A DNA stretch of 64,000 nucleotides from assembly GCF_003846185.1 (NCBI RefSeq), contig NZ_ML123034.1:1554470-1618469 (forward strand), written 5' to 3'. The DNA comes from Streptomyces sp. ADI96-02 (lineage in GTDB: Bacteria; Actinomycetota; Actinomycetes; Streptomycetales; Streptomycetaceae). Below are positions 61,230 to 64,000 of the stretch, piece by piece (position 1 is the stretch's first letter; every line of letters starts with the position of its first letter). The position numbers and the translations under genes were made by a program. Under the pieces are notes generated by a model, which did not search any database, was not told where the DNA came from, and saw nothing but the letters and a program-made list of their open reading frames with translations.

Positions 61230-61403
61230 GACAACCTCTCGAAGATCGGTACGGGACGTGACGGACGTGCGGGAGGGTGTGCGCGGGCGGCGGGTGGGGG
61301 GGCGGCCTGCCGTGGGGGAGGCGGCCTGCCGTGGTGGGCGGCTCGGTCGGGTGCGGGCGCGGCTCGGCGGTGGCCGTGCGACCGCGGTGCGGGCCGGCCG
61401 GTG

Positions 61404-62681
61404 TCAGTCCCGCATCTGGCCGTCGGCCTCGATCACCCAGGAGCTGGTGACCAGCGCCCCGAGGGTGACCGGGCCGCGGACGTGCAGGCGGCCGGTGGCG
61501 ATGGCGATCTCGGAGCCGAGGCCGAGCTTGGGTCCGTCGTGCAGGCGCAGGGATCCGTTGACGACGACCATGGCCGCGTCGACCCGGCGGGTGAACTCCC
61601 GGGCGACCTCGCGGTCCCGGGCGACGATGCCCTCGGTGTGCTGCGAGCCGTGGGCCCGGACGAACGCGGCGGCGGCCTGCGGGCCGGAGACCGGGCGCAG
61701 GGCGATCACCGGGTCGAGGAACTCCCGCCCGGTGTCGTGCGGTTCCAGCGGTTCGGTGCGCCAGGGGCTGTCCTCGCGGGGCGCGGGGGCCGGTACGGAG
61801 GCGTCCAGGCGCACGGTGAGGTCGGCCCGCTCGCGTTCGCACGCGTCGAGCAGGGCCGCCAGGTACTCCTGGGCGATCTCCTCGTCGACCAGGACCATCT
61901 CCACCGAGGTGCAGCCGGCCGGTTCGGGGATCTTGCTGTTCAGGGTGGCGCGGGCGGCCAGTTCCAGGTCGGCGCTGCGGTGCACGTACAGGTGGTTGAC
62001 CCCGCCGCCGCTGGCGATCAGCGGGATGGAGCTGGAGCTGCGGCAGTAGTCGATGAGGGAGGGGCTGCCGCGCGGGATGAGGACGTCGACCTGGTCGGGG
62101 CGGGCCAGTACGCCCTTCATCAGGGAGCGGTCGGGGTCGTCGAGGACGGTCACGAGGCCCGGCGGCAGCCCGGCCGCCCGCAGCGCCGCCTTGACGGCCG
62201 TGGCGAGGGCGGCGTCGGTGGCGGCGCTCTCCTTGCCGCCGCGCAGCAGGACCGCGTTGCCGACCGCGACCGGGAGGAGCGCGCCGTCGACGGTCACGGT
62301 GGGCCGCGCCTCGTAGATCATGAACGCGACGCCGAGCGGTTTGGGGACCCGGCGCAGGACGCCCCAGTCGCCGGCCGGGATTCCCGGTGCGTCGGCGAGG
62401 ACGGTGGCCAGTTCCGAGGCGACGGCCTCGGTGAGCCGGACCATGGCCGCGAGATGGGCGTCGGTCAGGCGCAGCCGGGTCACCAGGGTGGGCGGGAGGC
62501 CGCGGGCCTCGGCGCGGGCGAGGTCGGTGCGGTTGGCTTCCTGGATGTCGGCCCAGTGCGCGGTGAGGTGGGCGGCGAGTTCGTGGCAGTAGCGGGTGTA
62601 GGCGGGGTCGCCGGTCGGCGGGGCGGCGTCGAGGGCCGCGCGTGCCTCGTTGAGTATCTGCTCGGGCATGTCGGCGTTCAC
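61404..62681 (-). CDS. Glutamate-5-semialdehyde dehydrogenase-like protein (ProA family)
   Basis: The 425-aa protein has the ProA signature VPKPLGVAFMIYEARPTVTVD, GNAVLLRGGKES, LIPRGSPSLI and the catalytic cysteine in PEPAGCTSVE. ProA reduces gamma-glutamyl phosphate to the semialdehyde, giving pyrroline carboxylate. No proB kinase is adjacent, and the gene sits in a biosynthetic operon, so the substrate may be a carrier-bound or phosphorylated intermediate. The start GTG at 62681 overlaps the SDR stop by 4 bp; another GTG is one codon earlier. Confidence 0.87.
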   Translation of the reverse strand: MNADMPEQILNEARAALDAAPPTGDPAYTRYCHELAAHLTAHWADIQEANRTDLARAEARGLPPTLVTRLRLTDAHLAAMVRLTEAVASELATVLADAPGIPAGDWGVLRRVPKPLGVAFMIYEARPTVTVDGALLPVAVGNAVLLRGGKESAATDAALATAVKAALRAAGLPPGLVTVLDDPDRSLMKGVLARPDQVDVLIPRGSPSLIDYCRSSSSIPLIASGGGVNHLYVHRSADLELAARATLNSKIPEPAGCTSVEMVLVDEEIAQEYLAALLDACERERADLTVRLDASVPAPAPREDSPWRTEPLEPHDTGREFLDPVIALRPVSGPQAAAAFVRAHGSQHTEGIVARDREVAREFTRRVDAAMVVVNGSLRLHDGPKLGLGSEIAIATGRLHVRGPVTLGALVTSSWVIEADGQMRD

Positions 62682-63415
62682 CACATGAACTGGCCACCGT
62701 CAATGATCAGTTTCTGACCATTGAGGTAGGTGGCGGCCGGGCCGACGAGGAATTCGAGCGCGTCGGCGACGTCCTCGACGGTTCCCATGCGGCGGGAGGG
62801 GATCTCGTCCAGGGTCTGCTCCATGCGCTCCGGGTCGTCCAGGCGCCAGCGGGTGCGCAGCTCCTCGGTGTCGATCATGCCGGGGATCAGGCAGTTGACC
62901 CGGATCGTGGGGGCCAGCTCCAGGGCCAGGCACTTGGTGAACTGGAGCAGACCGGCTTTGCTGGCGCAGTAGTTGACGCCGTCGACACGGGGCCGGATGC
63001 CGGTGGTCGCGCCGATGTTGACGATCGAGCCGCCGCCGGCCGCGAGCATCGCCGGGGCGAGGGCCCGGGTCAGCCAGAACGGGCCGGAGAGGTTGGTGTC
63101 GAGGACGGCGCGCCAGTCCTCGTCGCTCATCTCCAGGAACGGCCGGTCGATGTTGCGTCCGGCGTTGTTGACCAGGACGGCGGGCGTGCCGTGCTCGGCC
63201 AGGACGCGGGCGGCGGCGTCGGCCACGGCCGAGGCGTCGGCGAGGTCGACCTGGAGGGCGGTGAGCCCGGCGTCGTTCGCCTCGGCCTTCTCGGCGGACT
63301 CCCGGTCGTGGGCGTAGAAGGCGACGACCCGGTGGCCCATGCCGATCAGCCGCCGGCTCAGGGCCAGTCCGATTCCTCGTGTTCCGCCGGTGACAACGGC
63401 AAGTGGTTCCGGCAT
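62678..63415 (-). CDS. Short-chain dehydrogenase/reductase (FabG-like)
   Basis: The 245-aa protein has VVTGGTRGIGLALS, LVNNAGRN, NYCASKAG (Tyr149 and Lys153) and the C-terminal LNGQKLIIDGG. The usual catalytic serine in the NISS block is replaced: the sequence is NIGATTG, with Ala and a neighbouring Thr. It may use the threonine or be altered in activity. The ATG at 63415 follows GAGGAG. It is the first gene of the long minus-strand operon. Confidence 0.87.
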   Translation of the reverse strand: MPEPLAVVTGGTRGIGLALSRRLIGMGHRVVAFYAHDRESAEKAEANDAGLTALQVDLADASAVADAAARVLAEHGTPAVLVNNAGRNIDRPFLEMSDEDWRAVLDTNLSGPFWLTRALAPAMLAAGGGSIVNIGATTGIRPRVDGVNYCASKAGLLQFTKCLALELAPTIRVNCLIPGMIDTEELRTRWRLDDPERMEQTLDEIPSRRMGTVEDVADALEFLVGPAATYLNGQKLIIDGGQFMW

Positions 63416-63464
63416 GCGGGCTCCTCATAGGTCGCTTGAATGTACGGGCCGAACGAGCAACGCC

Positions 63465-63495
63465 ATTTTATGGAGGGCACTTCACGAGCGGTCAA
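63465..63495 (-). promoter_or_regulatory. Candidate promoter of the biosynthetic operon
   Basis: On the minus strand TTGACC (63490-63495) and TAAAAT (63465-63470) are 19 bp apart, upstream of the SDR gene. The stretch is A+T-rich for this genome. The leader would be about 45 nt. Confidence 0.5.
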
Positions 63496-63553
63496 CGAAA
63501 CAGAGCGGAGCGCTCATTGGCGGGAGCGATGGCCGAAGCGGCTATGCGAATTC

Positions 63554-63569
63554 CCTATGGGGCCATAGG
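63554..63569. promoter_or_regulatory. Palindrome upstream of the operon promoter
   Basis: CCTATGG-GG-CCATAGG is a 7-bp perfect inverted repeat with a 2-nt centre, about 58 bp upstream of the candidate -35. It is a plausible regulator site. It lies in the 206-bp gap between the SDR gene and the CGNR gene, both on the minus strand. Confidence 0.4.
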
Positions 63570-63621
63570 CGCGCGGGAAGGCCGCACAGTGGAAGGGAAC
63601 AGCGGGCGACGGCGTGTGCGG

Positions 63622-64000
63622 TCACTGTTCGCGCCGGCGGGCGGTGTAGCGGCGGGACTTGGTGCGGTTGCCGCACAGCCGCATCGAGCACCAGCGGCGG
63701 CTGTGGTTCTTGGAGGCGTCCCAGAACGCGCCGCGGCAGGTGTGCTCCGCGCACCTCTTGAGGCGCTGGATCTGTCCGGTCAGCACGAGTTCGGCCCAGG
63801 CGACGGCGAGCAGCGCCATGGCCCGGCGGGCGGGCGGCAGCGCGGGGTCGGGGACCAGGGTCGGCCCGCCGGGGCGCGCTCCGGTGAGGGTGACCAGGAC
63901 CGGCACCTCGGCCAGCACGGCGTCGGCGAGCGCCAGCCGGTGCGGGGCGACCGGGTCCGCGTCGTCCAGCGCCTCGCGGAAGCCGGCGCGCAGGTCGAGG
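63622..64000 (-). CDS. CGNR zinc-finger regulator (partial, 5' end beyond the window)
   Basis: The C-terminal part reads RLKRCAEHTCRGAFWDASKNHSRRWCSMRLCGNRTKSRRY, a four-cysteine CGNR zinc finger, preceded by part of the ABATE domain. The reading frame stays open to position 64000, so the start lies outside. These proteins are thought to be transcription regulators. It precedes the operon on the same strand and may or may not belong to the cluster. Confidence 0.85.
   Translation of the reverse strand, partial: LDLRAGFREALDDADPVAPHRLALADAVLAEVPVLVTLTGARPGGPTLVPDPALPPARRAMALLAVAWAELVLTGQIQRLKRCAEHTCRGAFWDASKNHSRRWCSMRLCGNRTKSRRYTARRREQ

Overview
The window is a stretch of Streptomyces-type chromosome: very high G+C, strong third-position G/C bias, frequent GTG and some TTG starts, polypurine ribosome sites, and an actinobacterial housekeeping gene order (cobalamin genes, aminopeptidase A, lpd/sucB, aceE, lipB/lipA, glnA). 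No RNA gene or CRISPR array was seen. Functions below come from reading motifs and family recall only; no database was searched.

Region 1 (1-28,143) is core chromosome. It holds cobU, cobT and cobS, a DUF2156 membrane protein, leucyl aminopeptidase, dihydrolipoamide dehydrogenase and a two-lipoyl E2 subunit. A GntR/FCD regulator and the homodimeric pyruvate dehydrogenase E1 (aceE) follow. Then come a WYL regulator, small hypotheticals, a TIGR01777 epimerase, a flavoprotein, a large HTH/TPR regulator, lipB, lipA, a 66-residue protein, DUF4191, RDD and type I glutamine synthetase with a clear GlnR box. The lipoate genes serve the E2 proteins, and the lpd/sucB/aceE group forms 2-oxoacid dehydrogenase complexes.

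Region 2 (28,144-36,630) looks like accessory DNA placed directly behind glnA. It begins with a strong terminator and a transposase scrap. A dead IS630-family element follows, with 12-bp inverted ends, TA duplication and two frameshifts. Next is a coupled pair, an XRE regulator and a second-type peptide deformylase. Divergent from it is a five-gene, overlapping operon of four glycosyltransferase-like proteins and a small P-loop kinase, closed by a hairpin. No integrase was found. The substrate is unknown.

Region 3 (36,631-63,415) is a biosynthetic gene cluster, almost entirely on the minus strand, with most genes coupled through ATGA/GTGA overlaps. It is a highly dissociated non-ribosomal peptide system. 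It has one C-A-T module, three free-standing adenylation enzymes, three free carrier proteins and a fourth carrier fused to a peptidase-C39/BtrH-like domain. A second C39-like protein lacks a carrier. Tailoring candidates are two acyl-CoA dehydrogenase-like proteins, a TrpB-like PLP enzyme, a ProA-like reductase, an SDR, a flavin reductase and a SnoaL-like protein. There are two phosphopantetheinyl transferases and two type II thioesterases. Regulation is by a large AfsR-like SARP and a LysR. Beside the LysR, on the plus strand, lies a gene for a small secreted peptide with three DTPWP repeats. The product cannot be named from the sequence. A CGNR zinc-finger regulator runs off the right end.

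Across the window, several gene-end intergenic gaps carry short tandem repeats (15-26 bp units), and several genes have a -10 hexamer only 6-7 nt before the start codon, suggesting leaderless mRNAs.
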